Source: Pseudarthrobacter albicanus
Lineage (GTDB): Bacteria > Actinomycetota > Actinomycetes > Actinomycetales > Micrococcaceae
Length of the DNA stretch: 50,618 bases
Assembly: GCF_018224015.1 (NCBI RefSeq)
Contig: NZ_JAGPOT010000045.1
Coordinates: forward strand, 1 to 50,618
Direction of reading: 5' to 3'
In this document: one piece after another, positions 42,370 through 50,531 of the stretch
Layout of the letters: each line of letters begins with the position of its first letter
How positions within the stretch are numbered: position 1 is the stretch's first letter
The notes under the pieces: generated by a model
What the model was told of the DNA's origin: nothing
Database searches by the model: none
What the model saw: the letters and a program-made list of their open reading frames with translations, nothing else
Made by a program: the position numbers and the translations under genes

Positions 42370-45300
42370 CTATCGGTTTCCGGATAGGCCAACCAACGCG
42401 GCGCCGGGGAACGGCAGGGTCCCGGTACGGCTGAGGTCCCAGGCCATGCTGGCACTGATGCTGATCCCCCGGGGCCCGGTCCGGCGGGTGGTGCCCCGGA
42501 TCAGCAGCAGCCGGGTGCCGAACAGCAGGGACCCGGCCTGTTCCTGGGCCTCATGGAAGAAGACCGAGTCCACGCAGCCGGTCCCGTCGTCGACGCTGAT
42601 GAACACCACCCGGCGGCCGCCGCGCATGGGCGGCGTCTGGGTGGCGACCCGGACCCCGGCCACCAGCACCTCGGTGCCGTTGCGCAGCCCCAGCAGCTTG
42701 TCCGCGGTGGTGACGCCCAGCCTGTCCAGCAGGGGACGGTGGCTGGCCATCAGGTGTTCGCTGACGTCCACGGCCATCAGGTCCAGTTCGGTCCGGACGG
42801 TCTCCACCATGCCGGGTGCGGGCAGCTCCGCTTTCAGGTTCCGCAGCTCGATGTCGCCCAGCGGCAGGGCCAGCTGGCCCTCGATGACCTCCACGCCCTT
42901 CCGCTGCGGGCGGTGCTGGAGGTCCTGCAGGTGCCGGACCAGGTCCGCACGGTTCGCGGCTCCCCCGGACGCCCGGTGCAGGGAGTCGAAGGCCCCCAGC
43001 TGGGCGAGCCGCTTGATGCCCGGCCGGCTCAGCCGGGACCGGGCCCGCAGATCCGCCAGCGAGTCATAGGGCTGGGCCGCGACGATCCGCTTCAGTTCGG
43101 CGCCGGACAGCCCGTAGATGCCGCTGAGGCTCAGCCGGATGCCCAGCCTGCCCCGGTCCGGGCCGGCGGCGACCCGCTCCACCCGGTACTCCGCCTGGCT
43201 CCTGTTGATGTCCAGCGGCAGGATGGGGATCCCCAGCCGCCGCGCCTCGGCCACCAGGAGCCGTTTGGGGTACATGCCGGGATCGTGTTCCCAGAGCCCG
43301 GCGAGGAATGCTTCCGGGTGGTGCGTCTTGAGCCAGGCCGACTGGTAGGTGGGGACGGCAAAGGCAGCCCCGTGGGCCTTGCAGAAGCCAAAGCTGCCGA
43401 AGGCCTTCAGCGTGCCCCAGACCTTGTCCACCACCTCGGGGGCGTACCTCCTGGCCCGGGCCTCCTTCCGGAAGAACTCCTCCACCTTTCCCTCGAGCAT
43501 CTCGTTGCCCAGCGCGCGGCGGAATTCATCGGCCCGCGCCAGCCCGCACCCGGTCATCACGTCGAAGGTCTTCAGGATCTGCTCGTGGAAGACGGTCACC
43601 CCGTGGGTCTCCTGAAGCACCGGCACCAGGTCCGGGTGCGGGTACACCTCGGGGGCGAAGCCGTGCCGGTGTTCCAGGAAGGGGCGGACCATGTCCGATT
43701 TCATCGGCCCCGGACGGAACAGCGAGATGTCGATGATGAGGTCGTTGAAGTCCCGCGGCGCCAGTTTGCCGACCAGTTCGCGCTGGCCCGGGGATTCAAT
43801 CTGGAAACAGCCCAGCGTGTGGGTGCTGCGGATCAGCTCGTAGGTGGGTTCGTCATCGAGCGGGACGGCGTTCAGGTCGATGTGCCCGTCCTCGGCGATG
43901 TAGTCCGGCCCGTTCCCGTCCGGGCCGGCCGGATGCGCCCCGGCCGCGACCACCTCGGCCTTGGAGGGATGGAGCCGGATCACTTCCCGGACGGCGAAGG
44001 CCATGGCGCTCTGCATCCGGACCCCCAGCACATCGAGCTTGAGCATCCCCATGGGGTCCATGTCGTGCTTGTCGAACTGGCTCATGGGCAGGCCCAGGCC
44101 GCTGGGCTGGACGGGGGTGCGGTCCAGCAGGGTGGCATCTCCCAGGATGACCCCGCACGGGTGCATGGAGATGTGGCGCGGCAGCCGGTCCAGCCGTTCC
44201 GTGAGGTCCACCAGCAGGTCCAGCTGCTGGTTTTCGGTGAAATCGCGCTGCTCCACCCTTCCGGCGAATTCCCGCAGCTCCGGCTTCTCCGCGAGGGCCT
44301 CGCGGAAGTTCCGGGCCGGGAACCGCCACAGCTGCTTGGCGATTTCACCGACCTCGCCGTCGTCCATGCCCAGCGCCTGGCCGGCGTCCCGCACGGCACC
44401 GCGAGCGCGGTAGCCGTTCTGCATGCTCATCAGCGTGACGCGTTCGGCCCCGAAGCGGGCAAAGATCTTCCGGTAGACGTTGTGCCGTTCGGCGCTTTCG
44501 ACGTCGATGTCGATGTCCGGCAGGGTGGCGCGGTCCCGGGAGAGGAAGCGCTCGAAGATGAGGTCGTGCTGGAGCGGGTTCACCTGGCTGACGTCGATCA
44601 GGTAGTTGACCAGGCTCGAGGCGCCCGAGCCGCGGGCGGCGGCCCGGACCCCCAGGTCCAGGATCATCCGGGCGACCTCGGCGACGGTCAGGAAGTAGGC
44701 GGCGAAGCCCAGGCTGCCGATGATCCCCAGTTCGTGGTCCAGCCGGGCGCGCAGCGCTTCGGCGGGTTTCCCGGCGATCCCCGGGAACCGGCGGCCGATT
44801 CCGGCCTCGCAGCGGCGGGCCAGCTCCACGAGGGGATCCCCGGCAATCCCGATCACGGAGGCTTCCGGGACCACCGGCTGTTTCCAGCCCATGTCGGTGG
44901 CCGGCTCCATCCGGCAGCGGTCCGCGAGCGCCTCGGTCTGGGCCATGAGCCGTTTGAGGTCCGTTCTCCCATACCCGGCGGCATGCATGATCTCCTTGCC
45001 CAGCGCCAGCATCTGCGCCGGTGATTTGAGCCAGGCCTGCCCGTTGGGCTGGAGCTGCGGGGCGGCGGAGAGTTCGGGGAGGGATTTCAGGGTCCGGGCG
45101 GAGTCCAGCACGTCCGCGGTGGCCGCGCCGTCCTCGGCGGCGTACCGCACGGCGTTGCTCAGCACGGCGGGCACCCCGTGTTCCGCGGCGAGCCTGAGCA
45201 TCCGCACCGCATGGGCGGTGCTCAGGGGCTCACCGGGCGGGCTCAGCTGCGAGACCACCTCGGCGGCGAGGGTTCCCGGCGGCATGGCGTCCAGCCAGCG

Positions 45301-45807
45301 TTTGAACAGGGTGCGGGGACGCAGGTAGCGCCGTCCGCGCATGGCGCGTCCGACGTCGGAGTCCGGCCCGAGCAGGACCGTCAGCACCGGGTCCAGGGTT
45401 TCCGGGTGCAGGGTGCGGGAGGCCAGTTCCGCCCGGGTCACGGCCACCGGCACCGCGCCCCCGGCCTTGCCCGTGGTGCGGGCATGGGCGTCGGAGATCA
45501 GCCGGCACAGCGCCCGGTACCCGGCGCCGTTGTTGTGCCCGTGCGCGAGGACGACGACGCGTCCCCCCGCCTGGGTGCGGAGGTCGCCGTCGTCGTCCAG
45601 GACCGCCAGGTCCACCCCGACGACCGCGTCCAGTCCCGCCGCCATGCAGGCCAGCAGGTGCTTGACCGTTCCGTACAGGCCGTCGCGGTCGGTGCAGGCG
45701 AGCGCGGTGGCTCCGTCCGCGGCCGCCGCAGCGGCCAGTTCCTCCGGCCAGGAGACCCCGTAGTGGGCGCTGAAGGCGGTGGAGACATGGAGATGCGTGA
45801 AGCTCAT
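42370..45807 (-). CDS. dnaE2: Error-prone DNA polymerase DnaE2
   Basis: C-family translesion polymerase of the SOS mutasome, 1145 residues. N-terminal PHP domain (SFTHLHVSTAFSAHYGVSWP, ALACTDRDGLYG). The palm carries PDIDIDVESAERH with catalytic aspartates, and AARGSGASSLVNYLIDVSQ before it. Finger region FGFCKAHGAAFAVPTYQSAWLK, helix-hairpin-helix, and C-terminal OB-fold VFISVDDGTGCVDSVFF. No beta-clamp motif was searched. The start overlaps the DUF6504 stop (ATGA), so the two form one unit under the LexA-like site. The usual partners ImuA and ImuB are not in the window. Confidence 0.95.
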   Translation of the reverse strand: MSFTHLHVSTAFSAHYGVSWPEELAAAAAADGATALACTDRDGLYGTVKHLLACMAAGLDAVVGVDLAVLDDDGDLRTQAGGRVVVLAHGHNNGAGYRALCRLISDAHARTTGKAGGAVPVAVTRAELASRTLHPETLDPVLTVLLGPDSDVGRAMRGRRYLRPRTLFKRWLDAMPPGTLAAEVVSQLSPPGEPLSTAHAVRMLRLAAEHGVPAVLSNAVRYAAEDGAATADVLDSARTLKSLPELSAAPQLQPNGQAWLKSPAQMLALGKEIMHAAGYGRTDLKRLMAQTEALADRCRMEPATDMGWKQPVVPEASVIGIAGDPLVELARRCEAGIGRRFPGIAGKPAEALRARLDHELGIIGSLGFAAYFLTVAEVARMILDLGVRAAARGSGASSLVNYLIDVSQVNPLQHDLIFERFLSRDRATLPDIDIDVESAERHNVYRKIFARFGAERVTLMSMQNGYRARGAVRDAGQALGMDDGEVGEIAKQLWRFPARNFREALAEKPELREFAGRVEQRDFTENQQLDLLVDLTERLDRLPRHISMHPCGVILGDATLLDRTPVQPSGLGLPMSQFDKHDMDPMGMLKLDVLGVRMQSAMAFAVREVIRLHPSKAEVVAAGAHPAGPDGNGPDYIAEDGHIDLNAVPLDDEPTYELIRSTHTLGCFQIESPGQRELVGKLAPRDFNDLIIDISLFRPGPMKSDMVRPFLEHRHGFAPEVYPHPDLVPVLQETHGVTVFHEQILKTFDVMTGCGLARADEFRRALGNEMLEGKVEEFFRKEARARRYAPEVVDKVWGTLKAFGSFGFCKAHGAAFAVPTYQSAWLKTHHPEAFLAGLWEHDPGMYPKRLLVAEARRLGIPILPLDINRSQAEYRVERVAAGPDRGRLGIRLSLSGIYGLSGAELKRIVAAQPYDSLADLRARSRLSRPGIKRLAQLGAFDSLHRASGGAANRADLVRHLQDLQHRPQRKGVEVIEGQLALPLGDIELRNLKAELPAPGMVETVRTELDLMAVDVSEHLMASHRPLLDRLGVTTADKLLGLRNGTEVLVAGVRVATQTPPMRGGRRVVFISVDDGTGCVDSVFFHEAQEQAGSLLFGTRLLLIRGTTRRTGPRGISISASMAWDLSRTGTLPFPGAALVGLSGNR

Positions 45808-46151
45808 GCCCTCCTCCGCTTGGGGAGGGTCCGGAGGGCGTCGTGGATCCGCAGCAGCCTCCAGCGGCCGCTGCCGACGTGCCGGGACAGGTCAAGGGTG
45901 AGGATCTCCCCCCGGGCCCCGCCCTCCGGGGACGGATCAGACAGGCGCACCTGGACCCGCCAGATCTCGTGGTCCACCAGGCCAGGCCCGCTGCCGAGCG
46001 GGGCCCGGCTTTCCTCTGCCCACCACTGGCGCCGCTCATACCAGCGGACCGGCTCCGCGCAGACGGTGTAGTGCCGCCCGGCCCAGCCCAGCTTCAGGGG
46101 CTGGCCCGAGGGTGTGCAGACGACGTCGACCGACTCGCTGAACATGCCCAT
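45804..46151 (-). CDS. DUF6504 family protein (DnaE2/ImuB-linked)
   Basis: 115 residues, starting MGMFSESVDVVCTPSGQPLK, with GRHYTVCAEPVRWYERRQWW and a C-terminal basic tail RLLRIHDALRTLPKRRRA. It is a small beta-rich protein commonly encoded between the Y-family-like ImuB and DnaE2 in actinobacteria; biochemical role unknown. ATG 46151 is chosen because gggagg is 5 nt upstream. It is the first gene of the SOS unit here. Linkage suggests it helps the mutasome. Confidence 0.82.
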   Translation of the reverse strand: MGMFSESVDVVCTPSGQPLKLGWAGRHYTVCAEPVRWYERRQWWAEESRAPLGSGPGLVDHEIWRVQVRLSDPSPEGGARGEILTLDLSRHVGSGRWRLLRIHDALRTLPKRRRA

Positions 46152-46251
46152 GTTTGCCTCCCGGAACAGCCCGACCGCAGGCTTTCCGGCGCAGCTCAAG
46201 CCGGGGACTGCGGTCAGGCCCAAGTTTTCGAAGTAGTGTCAAAGTCATTAT

Positions 46252-46267
46252 TCGAACATATCTTCGA
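46252..46267 (-). promoter_or_regulatory. LexA (SOS) box upstream of the DUF6504-dnaE2 unit
   Basis: tcgaac-atat-cttcga matches the actinobacterial SOS consensus TCGAAC-N4-GTTCGA at 11 of 12 defined positions. It lies about 100 bp before the start of the unit. A second ttcgaa occurs at 46227-46232. SOS control of dnaE2 is well established in mycobacteria and other bacteria. Confidence 0.8.
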
Positions 46268-46348
46268 ATGATTTCAGTGTAGGCCGGGTGCGGGGCAAAA
46301 CCTAGGTCAGGGGTGGACGGACGGGGGCGCTGGGGGCAGGATTGAGCC

Positions 46349-46735
46349 ATGAGTTCCCATAACGCACTCCTCAAGCACGTAAGCATCGCCGCCAAGGAAA
46401 CCGCCCTGGTGGCGAAGTTCGATATAGACGGAAATATTCCGGGAGCGGGGGCCTACGTGGTGGGGCTCGTGGCGGCAACCCCGGACCATTCCCATCAACG
46501 CAGGATGGGCATCGAGTTCATGAACGGCGAGGCCGTGTCCTTCTTCTGCTTCTGCCACGACGGGACCGAGGAGAACTTTGACCTCAAGGGCGTCGAGCAT
46601 TCGGGCAACACCATCACGGGCCACTTTCCCCTGAGCACGGTGCTGGGCCTGCCCAAGGGCCATCTGATGAGCGCTTTCAGCGACGCGGAGGGCCGGGAGT
46701 ACCAGGCCAATGTCCCGGTGGAGGAGGCCCTGTAG
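46349..46735 (+). CDS. Conserved hypothetical protein
   Basis: 128 residues, soluble, MSSHNALLKHVSIAAKETALVAKFDIDG, later GAYVVGLVAATPDHSHQRRMGIEF and GNTITGHFPLSTVLGLPKGH. It looks like a single small alternating beta domain without membrane segments or recognisable catalytic motif. It is divergent from the SOS unit and 197 bp from the DUF6504 start, so it may share the LexA-site region. The stop codon is inside a perfect 16-bp tandem duplication. I do not recognise a named family. Confidence 0.65.
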   Translation: MSSHNALLKHVSIAAKETALVAKFDIDGNIPGAGAYVVGLVAATPDHSHQRRMGIEFMNGEAVSFFCFCHDGTEENFDLKGVEHSGNTITGHFPLSTVLGLPKGHLMSAFSDAEGREYQANVPVEEAL

Positions 46736-46755
46736 CGGGGAGGCCCTGTAGCGGG
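46724..46755 (+). repeat. Perfect 16-bp tandem duplication across a stop codon
   Basis: gaggccctgtagcggg appears twice in direct contact (46724-46739, 46740-46755). The first copy holds the TAG stop of the upstream gene; the second copy is non-coding. Confidence 0.92.
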
Positions 46756-46765
46756 CCGGACAGCG

Positions 46766-47086
46766 TCAGCTGCTGGCTTTGTACACTTCCAGTTCGAGCG
46801 TGGTGAACGCCTCGGTCATGGCGCGGTAGGTCTTTTCGACGATGTCGGCGTCGATGTCCTTCTTCTCCGCCACCCCGCGGACATGCTCGATCACGCGCTC
46901 CACCCGTCCGGGGGCCCGCACCTGGGCGCTGTCCTCCTTCAGGGTTCCGGCGATCCGGATCAGCCGCTCGCGGCGTCCGATCAGCAGGACGATCTGTTCA
47001 TCCACCTCGTCAACGGCCACCCGTACCGCCGCGAGCTGTTCCTTGTCGGCCTGGGCGTTTTTGTCGTCTCCGTGATTTGTGGGCAT
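46766..47086 (-). CDS. Chorismate mutase (AroQ, type II)
   Basis: 106 residues of all-helical AroQ type, converting chorismate to prephenate for Phe/Tyr synthesis. Pattern: AVRVAVDEVDEQIVLLIGRRERLIRIAG (first long helix with arginines), VIEHVRGVAEKKDIDADIVEKTYRAMTEAF. It is a free-standing enzyme as in many actinobacteria, where activity is often raised by complex formation with DAHP synthase. ATG 47086 (MPTNHGDDKN) is chosen; no good ribosome site is seen and tactgt 7 nt upstream could be a -10 box of a leaderless message. Confidence 0.85.
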   Translation of the reverse strand: MPTNHGDDKNAQADKEQLAAVRVAVDEVDEQIVLLIGRRERLIRIAGTLKEDSAQVRAPGRVERVIEHVRGVAEKKDIDADIVEKTYRAMTEAFTTLELEVYKASS

Positions 47087-47103
47087 GGGGATGACAGTAT
47101 CGA

Positions 47104-47529
47104 ATGATGCAGCCACGAGTCGACTTAATTTCATTGGGTGTCCGCAGTGTCGACGCCTCCCGCAGCTTCTACGTTGACGGCCTGGGCTGGCGCGTCCTCC
47201 GGGAAGCCCCCGGCGAGGTCGTCTTCCTCCAGGCCAATCATGGACTCGTCCTCTCCCTGTGGGACGCCTCGCAGATGCACGCGGAGGCCGGGACGTCCAG
47301 CCCCGACGGGATTCCCTGCATCACCCTGAGCCACAACCTGGGCAGCGCGGCTCAAGTGGACGCGGTGATGGCGGAGGCCGAGGCGGCCGGCGCCAGCATC
47401 GTGGCCGCGCCGAAAACCCAGCCCTGGGGCGGCTACACGGGCTACTTCGGCGATCCGGACGGTTTCCGCTGGGAGGTGGCCTTCAACCCCACCTGGGCGG
47501 TCGGCGCCGACGGCGCGGTCATGCTCTAA
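47104..47529 (+). CDS. VOC-superfamily (glyoxalase/bleomycin-resistance-like) protein
   Basis: 141 residues with two beta-alpha-beta-beta-beta modules: DLISLGVRSVDASRSFYVDGLGW, then ITLSHNLGSAAQVDAVMAEA, and GYTGYFGDPDGFRWEVAFNP, the typical closing motif with the metal-ligand glutamate. The substrate is not predictable. Its ATG is only 17 bp from the divergent chorismate mutase start, and its stop overlaps the convergent SRAP stop by 4 bp. Confidence 0.88.
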   Translation: MMQPRVDLISLGVRSVDASRSFYVDGLGWRVLREAPGEVVFLQANHGLVLSLWDASQMHAEAGTSSPDGIPCITLSHNLGSAAQVDAVMAEAEAAGASIVAAPKTQPWGGYTGYFGDPDGFRWEVAFNPTWAVGADGAVML

Positions 47530-48275
47530 AAAAGGCTCCCGACCGGCTGGATGAGCCCGGCGGAGTCGTTCCTGACGTTGCCGACGGCGGTGCCGACGGC
47601 GTCGATCCTCCAGCCCTGTGCGGCCCCGTGCGCCCCGGCCCGGACCAGCCCCACGAGGGCGGCGGGGTCGGCGGCGTGCGGGTCAAGCCAGGCCTGGATG
47701 GCCGCGCTGTCCATCGCCACCGGCAGCCGGTCATGCAGGGCGGTGAGTCCGGCGAGCCTTCCGCCGGCGTAGCCTTCCGGTGGCGAATCCGTGGTCAGGA
47801 TCGAGGCCGAGAGCAGCCAGCGCTGCGGATCCCCCGCCGCCTTGGACGGGTCCCGCCACCATTCGTACAGGCCGGCGAACATCATGGGGGAACCGTCCCT
47901 GGGGTGCACGTAGTACGGCTGCTTGCTGCGCCCTTCCCCGGCTTTCCATTCGTAGTAGCCGTCCGCGGGTACCGCGCAGCGCCGGGACCGGACGGCCTTC
48001 CGGAACGCCGGCTTCGCCAGCACGCTCTCGCTGCGGGCGTTGATCATCCTGGGGCCGACGCCCGGGTCCCTGGCCCAGGGCGGCACGAGGCCCCAGCGCG
48101 CCAGATGGAGCTGGCGGACCGCCCCGCCGTCCACCAGCCGTTCCAGCAGGATCGGCACGTCCGCCGTCGGGGCGACATTCCAGGACGGCGGAATCACGAT
48201 CTCTGCCTCGAGCCCGGCGTCGAACTCCGCCAGCAGATCTCCGACGGCCCGGGCCATCACGTAGCGTCCACACAT
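47526..48275 (-). CDS. SOS response-associated peptidase (SRAP, YedK/HMCES family)
   Basis: Forms a protective DNA-protein crosslink at abasic sites in single-stranded DNA. 249 residues starting MCGRYV, so that Cys2 becomes the active N-terminus after methionine removal. Other SRAP motifs: [35 protein letters not shown], and the histidine in [10 protein letters not shown]. The start at 48275 is fixed by the MCGRY signature. No LexA box is visible just before it. Confidence 0.95.
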   Translation of the reverse strand: MCGRYVMARAVGDLLAEFDAGLEAEIVIPPSWNVAPTADVPILLERLVDGGAVRQLHLARWGLVPPWARDPGVGPRMINARSESVLAKPAFRKAVRSRRCAVPADGYYEWKAGEGRSKQPYYVHPRDGSPMMFAGLYEWWRDPSKAAGDPQRWLLSASILTTDSPPEGYAGGRLAGLTALHDRLPVAMDSAAIQAWLDPHAADPAALVGLVRAGAHGAAQGWRIDAVGTAVGNVRNDSAGLIQPVGSLF

Positions 48276-48394
48276 GGCACCAGCATGCCATCTGGGGATC
48301 CGCCACCCGGGAATAGCCGGCTGCGGGTTACGGTTGAAGCGAACGACACCCTGGCGACGAAACACGCCTAAGACGAGCACCGAGGAGAAACTTC

Positions 48395-48652
48395 GTGGAC
48401 TTCACCCCCGAATCCGGCACCATCACCATGTTTTCGACCACCTGGTGCGGCTACTGCAACCGGCTGAAGAAGCAGCTGGACGCCCAGGGCATCGGTTACA
48501 CCGAGATCAACATCGAAGAAGTCGAAGGCACCGCCGACCTCGTGGAGAAGCTCAACGGCGGCAACCGCACCGTCCCGACCGTGCTGTTCCCGGACGGCAC
48601 CGCGGCCACCAACCCGTCCGCGGCAGAGGTCAGGACCCGGCTCGCCGCCTGA
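48395..48652 (+). CDS. Mycoredoxin (glutaredoxin-like)
   Basis: 85-residue thioredoxin-fold protein that removes mycothiol from mixed disulfides. The CxxC active site is in [14 protein letters not shown], followed by [15 protein letters not shown] with the cis-proline. GTG at 48395 has gaggag 7 nt upstream. With the downstream mscR it makes a mycothiol-related pair. The length and motif match Mrx1 (CxYC-type). Confidence 0.92.
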   Translation: MDFTPESGTITMFSTTWCGYCNRLKKQLDAQGIGYTEINIEEVEGTADLVEKLNGGNRTVPTVLFPDGTAATNPSAAEVRTRLAA

Positions 48653-48750
48653 GGCCACACCCAGACAATCCAGACTTCAACGACGACGGCGCGGCCCCCA
48701 CGGGACCGCGCCTTACCGCGTGTTGCGACGTGCAGCGAGGGAGATTTTTC

Positions 48751-49836
48751 ATGGTCCACAAAGTCAAAGGCGCAGTAGCCCGCTCCAAGGGAGCACCCGT
48801 CACGGTCGAGACCATCCTGGTCCCGGACCCCGGACCCGGCGAGGCGCTGGTGGACATCCTCACCAGCGGGGTGTGCCACACCGATCTGCACTACAAGCTC
48901 GGCGCGATCAACGACGACTTCCCCTTCCTGCTGGGCCATGAGGCCACCGGCGTCGTCAGCGCCGTGGGCCCGGACGTCACCGAGGTGGCCCCCGGGGACC
49001 GCGTGGTGCTGAACTGGCGTGCAGTCTGCGGCGAGTGCCGGGCCTGCCGCCGCGGCCAGGCGCAGTACTGCTTCAACACCCACAACGCCACCCAGAAGAT
49101 GACCCTCGAGGACGGCACCGAGCTCACCGCGGCCCTGGGCATCGGCGCCTTCGCCGAGAAGACCCTCGTCGCTGCCGGCCAGTGCACCAAGGTCGATCCC
49201 GACGCCGACGCCGCCGCCGTCGGCCTGCTGGGCTGCGGCGTGATGGCGGGCCTCGGCGCCGCCATCAACACCGGCGGCGTGAAGCGCGGGGACTCGGTCG
49301 CCGTGATCGGCTGCGGCGGAGTGGGCGTGGCCGCCGTCGCCGGTGCCGCGCTCGCCGGTGCCACCACCATCATCGCCGTCGACATCGACGCCAAGAAGCT
49401 CGAACGCGCCACGGAACTCGGCGCCACCCACACGGTGGATTCCTCCGCCGTCGATCCGGTCGAGGCGATCCGCGAACTCACCGGCGGCTTCGGCGCCGAC
49501 GTGGTGATCGATGCCGTCGGGCGGCCCGAAACGTACAAGCAGGCGTTCTACGCCCGCGACCTCGCCGGCACCGTGGTCCTGGTGGGTGTCCCGAGCCCGG
49601 AGATGACCCTGGACCTGCCGCTGCTGGACGTCTTCGGCCGCGGCGGCTCGCTCAAGTCCTCCTGGTACGGGGACTGCCTGCCCTCCCGGGACTTCCCGAT
49701 GCTGATCAGCCTGTACCGGCAGGGCAGGCTGGACCTGGACGCCTTCGTCACCGAACGCATCTCGATCAACGACATCGAAGCGGCCTTCGACAAGATGCAC
49801 GCCGGATCGGTCCTGCGGTCTGTCGTGGAACTGTGA
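48751..49836 (+). CDS. mscR: S-(hydroxymethyl)mycothiol dehydrogenase (mycothiol-dependent formaldehyde dehydrogenase)
   Basis: Class III zinc alcohol dehydrogenase-type enzyme, 361 residues, oxidising the formaldehyde-mycothiol adduct and also able to act on S-nitrosomycothiol. The catalytic zinc ligands are in [10 protein letters not shown] and [10 protein letters not shown]. The structural zinc cysteines are in [15 protein letters not shown], and the NAD motif is [18 protein letters not shown] 48751 has gagggag upstream. The stop overlaps the hydrolase GTG (GTGA), the same pairing as Rv2259-Rv2260 in mycobacteria. Links to formaldehyde or nitrosative stress. Confidence 0.9.
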   Translation: MVHKVKGAVARSKGAPVTVETILVPDPGPGEALVDILTSGVCHTDLHYKLGAINDDFPFLLGHEATGVVSAVGPDVTEVAPGDRVVLNWRAVCGECRACRRGQAQYCFNTHNATQKMTLEDGTELTAALGIGAFAEKTLVAAGQCTKVDPDADAAAVGLLGCGVMAGLGAAINTGGVKRGDSVAVIGCGGVGVAAVAGAALAGATTIIAVDIDAKKLERATELGATHTVDSSAVDPVEAIRELTGGFGADVVIDAVGRPETYKQAFYARDLAGTVVLVGVPSPEMTLDLPLLDVFGRGGSLKSSWYGDCLPSRDFPMLISLYRQGRLDLDAFVTERISINDIEAAFDKMHAGSVLRSVVEL

Positions 49837-50504
49837 ACGGTTCAACGGCCAGCGGCGGTGCCGTGAACGGCCTCCGGATCGACCGGCTGGTCACGTCGGG
49901 CACGTTCTCGCTGGACGGCGGCACCTGGGACGTGGACAACAACGTCTGGATCGTCGGCAACGACGAGGAATGCCTCGTCATCGACCCGGCGCATGATCCC
50001 GCCGCGGTCGAGGCCGCCGTTGCGGGCCGGAAAGTCACGGCGATCCTGCTCACGCACGGGCACGATGACCACATCGGCGCCGCCGGGCAGGTCCGCGGGC
50101 GCCTCAGCGCCCCGGTCTACCTGAACCGGGACGACTGGATGCTGTGGGAGCGCGTTTTCCCGGGAACCGAACCGGACCACGCCATCGCACACGGGGACAC
50201 GTTCGACGTCGCCGGCGCCCGGCTCACGGCCCTGCACACCCCGGGCCATTCGCCGGGTTCCATGTGCTTCTATGTCGAAAGCGAAGGCACCGTCTTCAGC
50301 GGCGACACGCTGTTCCAGGGCGGCCCGGGCGCGACCGGCCGGTCCTTCAGCGACTTCCCGACCATCATCGAGTCCATCCGGACGCGTCTGCTGGCGCTCC
50401 CGGCGGACACGGTGGTCCGGACCGGGCACGGCGATCCGACGACGGTCGGCGCCGAAGCGCCGCAGCTTCAGGATTGGATCACCCTATTGGGAGACACGCA
50501 CTAG
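49833..50504 (+). CDS. Metallo-beta-lactamase-fold hydrolase linked to mscR
   Basis: 223 residues, glyoxalase II-like. Zinc-binding [13 protein letters not shown] (HxHxDH), [13 protein letters not shown] and [16 protein letters not shown], with the last histidine in [11 protein letters not shown]. Being coupled to mscR, it probably hydrolyses S-formylmycothiol to formate and mycothiol, although that is inference from gene order. GTG 49833 is coupled; GTG 49863 is an alternative giving a 213-residue protein. Its TAG stop lies at the boundary of the IS630-type element. Confidence 0.88.
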   Translation: MNGSTASGGAVNGLRIDRLVTSGTFSLDGGTWDVDNNVWIVGNDEECLVIDPAHDPAAVEAAVAGRKVTAILLTHGHDDHIGAAGQVRGRLSAPVYLNRDDWMLWERVFPGTEPDHAIAHGDTFDVAGARLTALHTPGHSPGSMCFYVESEGTVFSGDTLFQGGPGATGRSFSDFPTIIESIRTRLLALPADTVVRTGHGDPTTVGAEAPQLQDWITLLGDTH

Positions 50505-50531
50505 TGGGCATTTTCGTTAGTTCGTCGGGGG
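50505..50531. mobile_element. Probable IS630-type element end
   Basis: Short stretch tgggcattttcgttagttcg between the hydrolase stop and the transposase stop, AT-rich unlike its neighbours. A TA dinucleotide at 50502-50503, the target preferred by IS630/mariner-type elements, sits exactly in the stop codon TAG of the hydrolase gene. The other end lies outside the window. Confidence 0.45.

Noticed and set aside
42553..45024. Very long plus-strand open frame opposite dnaE2 (and similar ones opposite rel, aspS, secD)
   Set aside because: Antisense open frames are expected at high third-position GC. The minus-strand products carry complete catalytic motifs.
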